64,000 nt of DNA, from contig CALFSK010000007.1 in assembly GCA_937916845.1 (NCBI GenBank), positions 1 through 64,000 of the forward strand, given 5' to 3'. Of this stretch, positions 34,185-43,427 are shown in pieces. The DNA is from an uncultured Lactobacillus sp. (GTDB taxonomy: Bacteria > Bacillota > Bacilli > Lactobacillales > Lactobacillaceae). The position numbers were made by a program, and so were the translations under genes. The notes beneath the pieces were generated by a model. The model did not search any database, was not told where the DNA came from, and saw nothing but the letters and a program-made list of their open reading frames with translations. The stretch's first letter is position 1; every line of letters starts with the position of its first letter.

Positions 34185-34252
34185 TTCAACTATTCAGTGT
34201 CACTAACGTGCAGCGTAAGTCAAAATTGGGGGTTGCCTTCCGTCGCGTCGCC

Positions 34253-36310
34253 TTAATTTTTAAGGTGGAGTGTCATGGCATTGATTGCCACGATGATGGT
34301 ACTTAATGACATCACAACCGCACCAAACATTGGGTTCAATAGGAAGCCGATTGGCGCCAAAATACCAGCGGCCAACGGAATGGTGATGACGTTGTAACCA
34401 GCACCCCACCAGAGGTTTTGGGTCATCTTCCGCGTGGTCTGCCGTGCTAAGTCTAAGAAGTCCACAACGTCATTCGGATTACTCTTAACCAGTACGACGT
34501 CTGCAGAATCAATTGCAACGTCAGTCCCAGAACCAATCGCTACCCCAACTTCTGCTTGAGCCAAGCTAGGCGCATCGTTAACACCGTCACCAATCATCAT
34601 GACGTGACTGCCATCCGACTGGTACTGCTTAACGAGCTTGGCCTTGTCTTCTGGCAATAAGCTGGCGTGAACTTCCGTAATCCCAAGTTGCTTAGCAACC
34701 ACTTGCGCACTCTGCGGATTATCCCCGGTTAGCATAACGGGTGTAATGTGTTGTGCTTTGAGGCTATCAATTAAGTTTTTAGATTCTGGTTTAATTTGAT
34801 CCCCTTGTGCGACGTAGCCGAGCACTTGGTCATCGGCCATCAGGTAGCTAACCGAATTACCCGCACTTGCAAGGCGTTCAAAAGCAGTCTGGTCATAGGT
34901 CAGTTTTTGCCGATCAAGGTAGGCTGCGGAAACAATCTGATACGTCCGACCATCCACTTGGCCACTCAAACCGACCCCAGTAATTTGATGAACATCATCC
35001 GCACTAACCAGTGCCAACTTGTGAGCCTTCGCTGCCGTTAAAATTCCGACTGCTAATGGGTGACTGGACCCCGTTTCCAAGCTAGCCATAATTTTCAAAA
35101 CGTCGTCAGCTTTAAGTGTTGCATCACTACTTTGATAGTCCGCAACCTTAAAGTTACCGGCCGTTAACGTCCCGGTTTTATCCATCAACGCGTAGTTCAG
35201 CTTCTTGACTTGTTCCATAGCATCCCGGTTACGGATCAATAATCCATGGCTGGCCGCAATCGCGGTACTCCGTGCAACAACTAATGGAATCGCTAATCCT
35301 AAAGCGTGGGGGCAGGCAATCACCAGTACCGTCACCGCAATGGAAAGTGCTAAGGCCAGGTTACCCACTAATAGCCACGTGATAAACGCAACGATTGAAA
35401 CCGTCAACGCCGCGTAGAAAAGTAGTCCCGCGACCCGGTCGGCCATATTTTCCTGTGAGGATTTTGCGGCTTGCGCATCACTCACCAACTTCATAACTTG
35501 TGCCAAGTAGCCATCTTCACCGGTCCCAGTAACGGTCATTTCAAAGGTTCCTTCACCGTTAACTGAGCCACCAACCACTTGATCTTTGGCTTTCTTTTCA
35601 ACTAGCCGTGCTTCACCAGTAACCATCGCTTCATTAACGCTAGTTGCACCGCTGACGATTTGACCATCAGCCGGAATTTTTTCACCGGCCCGAACTTGAA
35701 CTTGATCGCCCTTAGCTAACTGGGCAACCGTCACGTCTTGAACTTCACCGTCCACAACTTTATGAGCGGTACTTGGTAATAGTTTTGCTAAGTGATCAAC
35801 GGCAGAGCCCGCGTTCATCACGGTATTCATTTCAATCCAGTGCCCTAATAACATAATGTCGATTAAGGTTGCGAGTTCCCAGAAGAAGTCGGTCACCATC
35901 GGCGTGACGTGTAACATATCGTTAGCAATCACCGCGTAAATACTGTAGACGTAAGCCACGCTAATCCCCATTGAAATTAAGGTCATCATCGCTGGCTTGT
36001 GGTTAGCAAGTTCCGCTTTCGCACCACTAAAGAATGGTTGTCCGCCGTAAACGAAGAGGATCGTACCCAAAACGGCGACCAAGTAATCGGACCATGGCTG
36101 GAAAGTAAACTGAAACGGTAGCCGTACCCCCATCATGGGACTCATCACAATAATTGGAATCGTGAGTACCAGTGAGACCCAAAACTTTAACTTCAGGTTA
36201 CCCATGTGCATCATTTGGCCATTGCCCATATCCATGTCATCCATGTTCATATTCATCTTTTTCGAATCCATGCCATCCATTGCCATGTCGCCTGTTTTCT
36301 CCATCTTCAT
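34253..36310 (-). CDS. copB: Copper-exporting P1B ATPase with Met/His-rich N-terminus (CopB type)
   Basis: A 685-residue copper pump. The N-terminal 40 residues are exceptionally rich in Met and Asp with a few His and replace the CxxC domain of CopA. The transport helix has C333-P-H335 (the CopB signature), with phosphorylation at D377-K-T-G-T-L-T, the S-S-H-P-L nucleotide-binding HP motif, and G-D-G-V-N-D-A-P. The actuator reads T-G-E-A instead of T-G-E-S, keeping the essential glutamate. ATG start after GGGAGG. Two cop boxes lie upstream; the CopY gene lies 186 bases before it with its own terminator. Confidence 0.93.
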   Translation of the reverse strand: MKMEKTGDMAMDGMDSKKMNMNMDDMDMGNGQMMHMGNLKLKFWVSLVLTIPIIVMSPMMGVRLPFQFTFQPWSDYLVAVLGTILFVYGGQPFFSGAKAELANHKPAMMTLISMGISVAYVYSIYAVIANDMLHVTPMVTDFFWELATLIDIMLLGHWIEMNTVMNAGSAVDHLAKLLPSTAHKVVDGEVQDVTVAQLAKGDQVQVRAGEKIPADGQIVSGATSVNEAMVTGEARLVEKKAKDQVVGGSVNGEGTFEMTVTGTGEDGYLAQVMKLVSDAQAAKSSQENMADRVAGLLFYAALTVSIVAFITWLLVGNLALALSIAVTVLVIACPHALGLAIPLVVARSTAIAASHGLLIRNRDAMEQVKKLNYALMDKTGTLTAGNFKVADYQSSDATLKADDVLKIMASLETGSSHPLAVGILTAAKAHKLALVSADDVHQITGVGLSGQVDGRTYQIVSAAYLDRQKLTYDQTAFERLASAGNSVSYLMADDQVLGYVAQGDQIKPESKNLIDSLKAQHITPVMLTGDNPQSAQVVAKQLGITEVHASLLPEDKAKLVKQYQSDGSHVMMIGDGVNDAPSLAQAEVGVAIGSGTDVAIDSADVVLVKSNPNDVVDFLDLARQTTRKMTQNLWWGAGYNVITIPLAAGILAPIGFLLNPMFGAVVMSLSTIIVAINAMTLHLKN

Positions 36311-36341
36311 AAGGATGACCTCCCTTTGCCTTTTTTGGGTT

Positions 36342-36377
36342 TACATTTGTAATTCACGGTCAAAGTTTACAACCGTA
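36342..36377. promoter_or_regulatory. Two cop boxes in the copB promoter region
   Basis: TACATTTGTA (36342-36351) fits TACANNTGTA exactly. TACAACCGTA (36368-36377) is a one-mismatch version. The spacing of about 26 bases suits two CopY dimers. Confidence 0.85.
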
Positions 36378-36420
36378 AACGAAAAAAGTCAAGTTTTCGC
36401 ATTTGAAACCTTTTGGACAG

Positions 36421-36452
36421 AAAAAAACACCACGGGTTTCAACCGTGGTGCC
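36421..36452 (-). terminator. copY terminator
   Basis: GGCACCACGG and CCGTGGTG form a stem followed on the minus strand by seven T, separating copY from copB. Confidence 0.82.
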
Positions 36453-36496
36453 ATCATTATTCAATAAACTAATCATCTTAATAGGTTAATTAGTGG

Positions 36497-36925
36497 TTAA
36501 CACTTTGCGCCCGGGACGCAATCGCAATCGACTTCTTCGGGGGCCGTTTCGGCTTTAGCCGCCAACGCCTCCTGCATCTCCGCAATATCTTGCTGACTGA
36601 GTGTTAAGTTCTTAATCACGTCCGTCAGCGTCTGACCGACCCGCATCTGACACAGGTGGCTAAAGAGCGTATTCACTGCTTCATCCATCGACGGCTGTTC
36701 TTCAACCGTTGGGTAATAAGTAAACGCGCGACCGTTTTTTTCTGCCCGGAGCGCGCCTTTTTTGATCAATCGACCTAACAAGGTTTTAACGGTGGCCGAC
36801 TTCCACCCCATCTTATCTGCCATGATTTCAGACATCTGACTACTCGTAACGCTGCCTAAGGTCCAAGCGACCCGCATAACTTCCCATTCTGCATCACTGA
36901 TATCAATTCTGGTTTGAGTTTCCAT
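36497..36925 (-). CDS. copY: CopY-type copper-responsive repressor
   Basis: A 142-residue winged-helix regulator of the BlaI/MecI/CopY family. The DNA-binding domain (about residues 5-75) has A-E-W-E-V-M-R-V and W-K-S-A-T-V-K-T-L. The C-terminal C-D-C-V-P-G-A-K-C (CxCx4C+1 Cys) matches the Zn/Cu(I) switch of CopY, although the last Cys of the classical CxCx4CxC motif is missing. It binds cop boxes and is released when Cu(I) replaces Zn. ATG start after AAAGGTGG. A cop-box-like site lies upstream. Confidence 0.9.
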   Translation of the reverse strand: METQTRIDISDAEWEVMRVAWTLGSVTSSQMSEIMADKMGWKSATVKTLLGRLIKKGALRAEKNGRAFTYYPTVEEQPSMDEAVNTLFSHLCQMRVGQTLTDVIKNLTLSQQDIAEMQEALAAKAETAPEEVDCDCVPGAKC

Positions 36926-36962
36926 CGGTTACGCCACCTTTCCATATATTTTAAATACAGTT

Positions 36963-36972
36963 TACAGTCGTA
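36963..36972. promoter_or_regulatory. Cop-box-like site upstream of copY
   Basis: TACAGTCGTA within TTTACAGTCGTAAA is a one-mismatch cop box, 38 bases from the start codon, consistent with autoregulation. Confidence 0.75.
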
Positions 36973-37148
36973 AACACAAAAAAGCAATTAATTTCCCTAA
37001 TCGTTAACTTAAGCATAAGTCAAATTTTCCAAAATATAAATAGCCTAATATTCAATTCTTGCTTCGATTGCTTACATTAGTCTATTTATCAAACCAACGA
37101 CAAAAATGATTACATTGTTAGGTGTAATCATCTGCATCCTTATTAAAA

Positions 37149-37424
37149 TTAGGCGACCGAGTGTGTAAATTCCCCTAGCAACGTCGTCAACGTGGCGACC
37201 GTCGCTGGATAATTTGCGGGATGTTGTAACAAATAGCTCGTAATCCTACTTTGGTACAACACGGTCGTTGCTGATTGACCATTAGTTTGCAATAAAGTCC
37301 GTCGAAATTCATTTAATAGTTGTTGAAGCCCCGTTTGTACGGGGTCTTTCAAATCAAGCGTTAACGCGGCTCGACTAATCGCGTCTAAAACCTGGGTTTG
37401 TGTGATTTTTGCATGTACTGCCAT
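37149..37424 (-). CDS. Hypothetical helical protein, possible bacteriocin-immunity-like fold
   Basis: A 91-residue, all-helical protein. Its length and the pattern L-L-N-E-F...L-Y-Q-S-R-I-T-S-Y-L-L...P-A-T-V resemble the four-helix immunity proteins of class IIa bacteriocins (EntA immunity type), but this is a pattern impression only and no bacteriocin gene is adjacent. ATG start after GTGGGGGAA. Monocistronic. Confidence 0.6.
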   Translation of the reverse strand: MAVHAKITQTQVLDAISRAALTLDLKDPVQTGLQQLLNEFRRTLLQTNGQSATTVLYQSRITSYLLQHPANYPATVATLTTLLGEFTHSVA

Positions 37425-37561
37425 TTTGGTTCCCCCACTCGTTAGAATAGTTATTAGTATACACCGTTCTCATGCTTTAACGGCTTTTTTTGTCGTGAAT
37501 TGTTTCAATGGTCAAAGTATGTTAGGATATTCCATTACTTTAAAACGGAGGCCTGGGATAT

Positions 37562-37978
37562 ATGAAACCTAGTTCTAAATTCATTCAACGTGTCCAACAA
37601 TTTATGCGGGGGCGTTATGGCCAAAATGACACCCTCAACCGGTTTCTCACCGATTTGGCGTTGCTCTTAATTGTGATCAGCCTCTTCAGTCGTTCCATCT
37701 GGCTAACGCCCATCGCCATTTTATTGATTGTTCTGAATTACTGGCGTTTATTTTCCAAAAAAATCTATTTTCAAGTTGCCATCAATCGCGGGTTTGAGCG
37801 GATTTGGCTCCCGCTAATTCGACCACTGACTAAATTGAAGTACCAGATCGTGCAGCACTGGCGTTACCGGTTCTTTCATTGTGAGGAATGTCATCAGCGG
37901 ATTCGCATCCCACGCCACCACGGCCATGTGCGGGTGACTTGTCCCAAGTGCGGGCACCGGTTTGAAGCCCGCACTTAA
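37562..37978 (+). CDS. Membrane protein with a C-terminal zinc ribbon
   Basis: A 138-residue protein. Two hydrophobic segments (about residues 26-44 and 46-62) are followed by a basic region and a C-terminal zinc ribbon of the C-x2-C...C-x2-C type (C-E-E-C near residue 109, C-P-K-C near residue 130). Found in lactobacilli without known function. ATG start after CGGAGG; GC and codon use look like the neighbours. Confidence 0.75.
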   Translation: MKPSSKFIQRVQQFMRGRYGQNDTLNRFLTDLALLLIVISLFSRSIWLTPIAILLIVLNYWRLFSKKIYFQVAINRGFERIWLPLIRPLTKLKYQIVQHWRYRFFHCEECHQRIRIPRHHGHVRVTCPKCGHRFEART

Positions 37979-38092
37979 AACCTAAATTTCAGAAATCTTT
38001 AAACTTTTTTCAGAAATTACTTACGAAGCGCGCCTTTTTCTGTTACAGTGACCTATTGTGCCTACTGCATAGACAAAGGAGCGTTTTTTTTC

Positions 38093-39535
38093 ATGAAATC
38101 AAAATCATCATCCAATCCGACCCTTATTATGATCGGATTACTACTTGGAGGATTCGTTGCGATGCTTAGCGAAACCGCGCTAAACATTGCCCTCCCCCAA
38201 CTAGAACAACAATTGCACGTCAATACTGGAACCATCCAATGGCTAGTCACTGGCTACCTCTTAATGGTCGGAATCGTGCTTCCACTATCCAGTATGCTAA
38301 CGAAACATTTCACGACCCGTCAAATCATCATCTTCGCTTTAAGCGACTTTATGGTTGGGGCTGTTATCTCAGCGTTATCTAGTAGTTTTGCTCAACTCTT
38401 AATCGGTCGGATGATCCAAGGGATTGCCACTGGCCTATTATTACCACTGATTTTCATCGTTTTACTTGCCATCTACCCACCCGAAAAACGGGGCTCCGCC
38501 ATGGGATTAGTCGGTTTAGTCATCATGTTTGCACCCGCCATTGGGCCAACCCTTGCCGGCATCATTTTAGGAGCGCTCTCATGGCAATGGATTTTCTGGT
38601 TATTTGTGCCATTATTAGCGATTGCTTTAATTATTACGATCTTTTTCATGCAAAACGTTTCTGAGTTAACCAAACCTAAAGTCGACGTTCTTTCAATTAT
38701 TTTATCTTCACTTGGTTTTGGTGGACTCGTTGTCGGTGCCAGTTTAGCCGGGGATAAAGGTTGGGGTAACCCACTTGTCATCGGTGCGCTCGTAGTCGGA
38801 ATCGTCTGCTTAGCCTTCTACACTTATCGCCAATTACACTTAGACGCGCCTATTTTAAATCTCCGTGCCTTTGGTTTTAAAAAATTTAGTGTCGGGACAG
38901 CCTTAGTCATGACTGACTTTGGGATTATCATGTCTTCGATGTACCTCCTACCCATGTACTGGCAAAAAGGATTAATGGTTCCGGTCGCTTTAACCGGGGT
39001 CTTACTGTTACCAGGTGGGATCGTTAACGCGATCGTATCCGCTACTGCTGGTCGCTTATTCGATGATTACGGGGCCAAATACCTGACTCGAATCGGTTTT
39101 GCAATCACCTTTGTTGGGGCTTTAATGTTAATTTTTGTCACGACACATACCGCGTACTGGTACGTCGTTCTCGCACACGTTCTTTTAATGATTGGGGCAC
39201 CGTTAGCAATGTCACCAGCCCAAACTTACGGTTTAAACGCTTTGCGCGGACCCGTTGCCGCTGACGGCAGTACCATTTTGAATACCTTACAACAGATTTT
39301 AGGTGCATTGGCGACCGCCATTGCAACCAGCCTGTTAGGTATTGGACAGAGTACTAGCAATGCCGGTGGCGCCACGGCGTTCGTCCACGGCGTTCACTAC
39401 GGCTTTTGGTTCACGTTGGCCCTATCCGTATTAGGTTTCTGCCTATCCATGATGGTCACAAACCAGAAGGAACCTGCTGAAGATCCATTAGCACATGATG
39501 CTGAATCAGCTGGTCAACCCGTAGATAACAATTAG
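38093..39535 (+). CDS. MFS drug exporter, DHA2 (EmrB/QacA) family
   Basis: A 480-residue protein with 14 predicted helices. Family motifs are visible: a motif C-like G-P-T-L-A-G-I-I-L-G near residue 155, W-R-W-equivalent W-Q-W-I-F-W near residue 166, and the proton-path M-L-S-E-T-A-L-N-I-A-L-P block (motif D1) near residue 24. It probably exports antimicrobials or dyes by proton antiport. The frame is open 15 codons upstream, but AAAGGAG places the ATG at 38093. A terminator follows. Confidence 0.92.
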   Translation: MKSKSSSNPTLIMIGLLLGGFVAMLSETALNIALPQLEQQLHVNTGTIQWLVTGYLLMVGIVLPLSSMLTKHFTTRQIIIFALSDFMVGAVISALSSSFAQLLIGRMIQGIATGLLLPLIFIVLLAIYPPEKRGSAMGLVGLVIMFAPAIGPTLAGIILGALSWQWIFWLFVPLLAIALIITIFFMQNVSELTKPKVDVLSIILSSLGFGGLVVGASLAGDKGWGNPLVIGALVVGIVCLAFYTYRQLHLDAPILNLRAFGFKKFSVGTALVMTDFGIIMSSMYLLPMYWQKGLMVPVALTGVLLLPGGIVNAIVSATAGRLFDDYGAKYLTRIGFAITFVGALMLIFVTTHTAYWYVVLAHVLLMIGAPLAMSPAQTYGLNALRGPVAADGSTILNTLQQILGALATAIATSLLGIGQSTSNAGGATAFVHGVHYGFWFTLALSVLGFCLSMMVTNQKEPAEDPLAHDAESAGQPVDNN

Positions 39536-39554
39536 AAATACTAACTATCGATTG

Positions 39555-39600
39555 GAAAAAGGGACTCAGAAATTTTGGATTTCTGAGTCCCTTTTTCTCT
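39555..39600. terminator. Terminator (CTCAGAAAT type)
   Basis: AAAAAGGGACTCAGAAAT and ATTTCTGAGTCCCTTTTT form a perfect stem with T run. Confidence 0.9.
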
Positions 39601-39675
39601 CGCCGATAATGATTGCTTTTTTCTGATTTCTCCCCCACAATCAAAGTGAAGCTTAACGGAGGCGTATCAAAGTTT

Positions 39676-39867
39676 ATGGAAATGACTATTGACCTTATTA
39701 TCGGTACCAGCGTGGTTCTCGCCATTCTCTGCTGGATCTTAGCTGGTTATTATTATCACCAAGTCAAAAAACGGATTGGTAGCGGTTGGCTAGTTGGCGG
39801 TCTCCTCATGGCTGGGTTAGCCGGCTTCTTCATCTGGACCGCTATTCCGCTATGGACTAGCTTATAG
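39676..39867 (+). CDS. Small two-helix membrane protein
   Basis: A 63-residue protein with two membrane helices (about residues 5-25 and 38-58) and a charged H-Q-V-K-K-R turn between them. Unrecognised. The ATG at 39676 lies 13 bases after GGAGG, so the site is usable but not ideal. The next gene starts ten bases after its stop behind GGAGGAG, so the two are translated as a pair. Confidence 0.65.
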   Translation: MEMTIDLIIGTSVVLAILCWILAGYYYHQVKKRIGSGWLVGGLLMAGLAGFFIWTAIPLWTSL

Positions 39868-39877
39868 GAGGAGCAAA

Positions 39878-40171
39878 ATGAATCCTGAAGAAATTTTTCA
39901 ACGCTATCTTGATAAATATCACATTAGCTTACAGCATCCCGAACACGGCATGGTATTACTGACTTCACCGGTCTGGCCTAACCACCCCGACCTTCAACAA
40001 TCTGTTCAGATGGCCATTCAAGGTCTGAACGGTGTTCAAAGTGTCACCGCTAGTAGTCCCGAGCAATTGATCATGCGCTATGATTCCAGCCAATTACGCA
40101 AGCTCAATCCGCTCTCACTATTTAGCACTGAACGGCGGTTAAGCCACCAATATCACCAGGCAGGATACTAA
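39878..40171 (+). CDS. HMA-like small protein
   Basis: A 97-residue protein. Its second half (about residues 40-75) runs V-Q-M-A-I-Q-G-L-N-G-V-Q-S-V followed by L-I-M-R-Y-D, the beta-alpha-beta pattern of heavy-metal-associated (HMA) folds, but without the CxxC metal ligands. It is paired with the upstream two-helix membrane protein. Metal binding is therefore not supported, and the similarity may be only structural. Confidence 0.6.
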   Translation: MNPEEIFQRYLDKYHISLQHPEHGMVLLTSPVWPNHPDLQQSVQMAIQGLNGVQSVTASSPEQLIMRYDSSQLRKLNPLSLFSTERRLSHQYHQAGY

Positions 40172-40177
40172 TAACCA

Positions 40178-40229
40178 TCAATATCGGTACCAGCGACTGA
40201 ACGAGTCGCTGGTACCGATATTTTTTTAA
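40178..40229 (+). terminator. Terminator
   Basis: ATCGGTACCAGCGACT and AGTCGCTGGTACCGAT form a perfect 16-base stem followed by seven T. Confidence 0.92.
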
Positions 40230-40332
40230 TCAACTAAAAGGATTGCGTGCTCTAAAATTACCGTCAACATTTTTGAACTAGTGATAAGCTTAGCTTAAGA
40301 CTACATAAAGTTAGTCTAAGGGGGATGTTATC

Positions 40333-41106
40333 ATGTCACAGTCGCGCCATAACGCATGGTTCGCTATTTTGTTAATTATTTTAGTTCCGGGGTTGTTTTT
40401 GCTAGTTCCTTTGCTCACTAGTCGAGTCGTCTCCGTCACTTATTCTGGCATCGTTCAAGATTTAGTCATCTTGGTTGTCATCGAGGTCCTTAACCACTAC
40501 CTATTCAAGATGCCCATCAATTGGTGGCACGCCCAGCACGGCTGGAAACAGGCCTTAGCTTGTTTACCAGCCATCATCATCTTACTAGTGCCAAAAATTC
40601 CTAGTGTTCTGAAGTTAGGTCAACTGACTTTCAATCCCATGATTTTCTTTTACGCCGGCTATATCCTATTAATTGGAATTACGGAAGAATACATTTACCG
40701 CGGCGTTTTACTGCCACTATTAGCCAAGGCCCTACCAGGAAGAACACTACTGGTCATTATCCTCGACAGTTTAGCCTTTGGTAGTATGCACCTCATTAAC
40801 CTCACCGGGCTGAACTTAAGCTACGTCCTGCCACAAATGCTACTGGCCGCCATAACGGGACTATTACTCTGCGGCGTTTATCTCAAGACTAAAAATCTCA
40901 TTTTGCCAATTTTGATCCATACGTTTAGCGATATTAATATGATTGCTTCGTTCATGAACCATACGCACAATCGCACTGGCCTAGCAATTCCAGGGACAGT
41001 TTCATTGGGAATATCAGCAATTGCCATCATCCTATTTATTATCGTCGCGGGCTTTGTTTATTGGCAAACTCGTCATCTTAATCTCAACAAACAATTCGCT
41101 GATTAA
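40333..41106 (+). CDS. CPBP-family intramembrane metalloprotease (CAAX/Abi)
   Basis: A 257-residue protein with about eight helices. The family's three motifs are present: E-E-x3-R (T-E-E-Y-I-Y-R-G near residue 116), F-G-S-M-H-L near residue 150, and a late H-T-F-S-D near residue 196, which together bind zinc. In lactobacilli such proteins often give bacteriocin self-immunity, but no bacteriocin gene is adjacent here. ATG start after GGGGGAT. Monocistronic. Confidence 0.88.
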   Translation: MSQSRHNAWFAILLIILVPGLFLLVPLLTSRVVSVTYSGIVQDLVILVVIEVLNHYLFKMPINWWHAQHGWKQALACLPAIIILLVPKIPSVLKLGQLTFNPMIFFYAGYILLIGITEEYIYRGVLLPLLAKALPGRTLLVIILDSLAFGSMHLINLTGLNLSYVLPQMLLAAITGLLLCGVYLKTKNLILPILIHTFSDINMIASFMNHTHNRTGLAIPGTVSLGISAIAIILFIIVAGFVYWQTRHLNLNKQFAD

Positions 41107-41121
41107 CGACAGCATCCAAAC

Positions 41122-41161
41122 AAAAAACGTCGTACCCGCTGTGGTCACGACGTTTTTTTGT
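41122..41161. terminator. Terminator
   Basis: AAAAAACGTCGT and ACGACGTTTTTTT form a stem with T runs on both strands. Confidence 0.8.
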
Positions 41162-41218
41162 TCATATTTTAGAATCTAAAGATTGAAAGTTAAGTTTAGG
41201 GATTGAAAGACTCGTCCT

Positions 41219-41312
41219 TTGAGGCTTTCAAGCGAGGCGGAAGACCGTTGTTTTGTCTGCAGCCGACCCCATGGCCCACTGATTCTGCCGGCGAAGCGCC
41301 GAAGAATGCTAA
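41219..41312 (+). repeat. Diverged remnant of repeat family A
   Basis: CAGCCGACCCCATGG and CTGATTCTGCCGGCGAAGCG match the 3' third of the family A elements. The 5' part is not recognisable. Confidence 0.45.
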
Positions 41313-41399
41313 TCTTCTAATGATAAGTAGTGTTGTGGCAACGATTGAACTAGTTTTAGACTTTTCAACCTTCAGTTAGAATAATAAGTCGGTCATCAC

Positions 41400-42344
41400 T
41401 CATTTTTCACTTTTGCTAATATAAACGGGCCGGTGTTTAGTTTCTAAATAGGCTTTGCTGATATATTTACCCACGATGCCTAAACAGAACAGCTGTAAAC
41501 CACCCAGCATCAAAATAATGGTCACTAATGATGGCCAGCCCACCGTTGGATCACCGAAGAGCAATGCCCGTATAACGATAAAAATCATTGCAACAACTGC
41601 GAGCATGAAAGACACCAGTCCAAAAAAAGATGCTAAAGCTAATGGTTTGTCAGAAAAGTTGATAATACCATCAATTGAATAACTTACTAAATCCAAGAAG
41701 GACCAATGCGTATGTCCTGCCGCACGATCCTGGTTTTCATAACTCAAATACTTTGTCTTAAACCCAACCCAGCTAAATAATCCTTTAGAAAATCGGTTAT
41801 ATTCAGGCATTTTAAGTACCGCATCAACCACTTGCCGGGTCATCATCCGGTAATCTCGCGCGCTATGCTCAATCTTGGTCTTAGAAATCGCATTGATAAA
41901 TCCATAAAAAGCATTGGAGAAAAATGACCGCAGCACCGGTTCTCCCTTTCGATCCATTCTTTTGGTGCCAATCACATCGTAATGTTCTTCCAAAATCCCA
42001 CTAATCATCTGTGGCAATAAGGTCGGTGGGTCTTGAAGGTCAACGTCCATCACCACGACAAGGTCACCAGTGGCGTGTTGCAAGCCCGCATACAAGGCAG
42101 CTTCTTTGCCAAAATTACGCGAAAACGACACGTAATGCACCTGTTCCGGATCTTGTTGGGCCAATCGTTGAAACTCCGGTAGCGTGTGGTCCGTTGAGCC
42201 GTCATCAATAAACCAATATTCCAAGCCATATTGCGGCCAAATTGGCATAATCTTCGTTTCATAAACTTTTTGAACCGCTTTGTAAAATAATTGCACTGAT
42301 TCTTGTTCGTTATAACATGGCACAATAATTGAAATCTTTTTCAT
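41400..42344 (-). CDS. GT2 glycosyltransferase, undecaprenyl-phosphate sugar synthase type (GtrB/CsbB-like)
   Basis: A 314-residue protein. The catalytic domain (about residues 1-225) has V-P-C-Y-N-E-Q-E-S, D-D-G-S-T-D near residue 50, and the metal-binding D-V-D-L-Q-D-P-P near residue 95, the latter typical of polyprenyl-phosphate mannosyl/glucosyltransferases. Two C-terminal membrane helices (about 229-255 and 266-288) complete the GtrB/CsbB pattern. These enzymes load a sugar onto undecaprenyl phosphate for wall-polymer glycosylation. Start ATG 42344; TTG two codons upstream is also possible. It lies downstream of the PAP2 gene. Confidence 0.9.
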   Translation of the reverse strand: MKKISIIVPCYNEQESVQLFYKAVQKVYETKIMPIWPQYGLEYWFIDDGSTDHTLPEFQRLAQQDPEQVHYVSFSRNFGKEAALYAGLQHATGDLVVVMDVDLQDPPTLLPQMISGILEEHYDVIGTKRMDRKGEPVLRSFFSNAFYGFINAISKTKIEHSARDYRMMTRQVVDAVLKMPEYNRFSKGLFSWVGFKTKYLSYENQDRAAGHTHWSFLDLVSYSIDGIINFSDKPLALASFFGLVSFMLAVVAMIFIVIRALLFGDPTVGWPSLVTIILMLGGLQLFCLGIVGKYISKAYLETKHRPVYISKSEK

Positions 42345-42397
42345 ATTCAATTAACTTCCTTCATTCAACTCATCCAATAATCCCGATTTTTTCAACA

Positions 42398-43063
42398 TTA
42401 TTGGTTAACATGTTGTCGGCGATTTAACCTTGCCAATAGTTGCGACTCCCGGCGGCAAAACCAAGCTTTGGCTTGATACCAGCATCCCTCAGCTAATAAA
42501 ACACTCCCAAGCGTGTCGGAAGTGTAATGATCACGTAAGTAAACCCGTGATATCATCACTAAAATCACCCAGAGTATCCCCACAATTACTAAGCCGAACC
42601 GCAATGGTTGTGAGCCGACAAACCGCAACCCAATTGCTAATAAAATGGTTACCAACAAAACGGTCCCAAAGACGTGGCCGCTAGGAAAACTATAGCCAGT
42701 GTCTGCGACTAACTGATTACTTGGACGCAAACGGGCCACCAGGTATTTCATTCCTAACGCAATCGCATCGCCACCAATAAACGTTGTGAGGGCAAATAAG
42801 CCTAGCAGTCGATAGTGCTTTAAGTAAAGAACACCACTAAAGATGAGCATGGCAAGTACAGTCATGACGGGACTAGCTAACGTTGCCACGCCAGTGAAAA
42901 GCTTGGTGGCAACCGTCCCATTGAGATTAGCTAACAACTGAAAGCCTTGATCATCGATCATTTGAATACTGCTAGCATCCACTTTGACTAACATGGTTAA
43001 AATAACAAAAGCCCCTAAAAACAACCACGCTAAGCCAGCCTCATTTCCTTTACGCTTTAGCAT
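42398..43063 (-). CDS. PAP2-superfamily phosphatase
   Basis: A 221-residue membrane phosphatase with six helices. The three PAP2 motifs are intact: K-Y-L-V-A-R-L-R-P near residue 107, P-S-G-H near residue 127 and S-R-V-Y-L-R-D-H-Y-T-S-D near residue 173. Candidates are undecaprenyl-pyrophosphate (BcrC-like) or other lipid phosphates. ATG start after GGGAGG. Together with the GT2 gene 53 bases downstream it suggests an undecaprenyl-phosphate pathway. Confidence 0.92.
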   Translation of the reverse strand: MLKRKGNEAGLAWLFLGAFVILTMLVKVDASSIQMIDDQGFQLLANLNGTVATKLFTGVATLASPVMTVLAMLIFSGVLYLKHYRLLGLFALTTFIGGDAIALGMKYLVARLRPSNQLVADTGYSFPSGHVFGTVLLVTILLAIGLRFVGSQPLRFGLVIVGILWVILVMISRVYLRDHYTSDTLGSVLLAEGCWYQAKAWFCRRESQLLARLNRRQHVNQ

Positions 43064-43220
43064 CAAATTCCTCCCGTTGTGACTAATTATTAAAAATAAG
43101 TTATTTCGTAAAGCCCTAGTTAATTAAGGCCATCATTTTGAACAGCTCACTTGATGGCCCTAGCATACTTGGATTCGTCAATGACCGCCCCTTAGGATAA
43201 ATGAAAAAAACCTGATAAAT

Positions 43221-43356
43221 TCTCAGAAATCCACTCAGAGACCTATCACAACGTACTGTTTTTGCTGAAACTAAAATAATGACCACGCCGGTCACTCTAA
43301 AATAAATCGTCACAACTATTGCTATCGATTCCAAACAGTCTGAGAAATCCTCAGGA
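43221..43356. promoter_or_regulatory. TCTGAG-type direct repeats in the PAP2/DedA divergent region
   Basis: Minus strand TCTGAGTGGATTTCTGAG (43223-43240, period 12) faces PAP2; on the plus strand TCTGAGAAATCCTCAGGA (43339-43356, period 12) faces DedA. Similar repeats precede yfhO. The remaining intergenic DNA holds GGGGGC/GCCCCC near 43374-43391. Confidence 0.5.
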
Positions 43357-43427
43357 ACTTTTCACTTGGCATAGGGGGCAACTACGCCCCCAATTTCGTA
43401 TGCTTAACAAAAAAGCGAGGTAACCTT

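Noticed and set aside
33898..34206. A 102-codon plus-strand frame
   Set aside because: Entirely inside the family B repeat and a terminator; base composition is that of the repeat.
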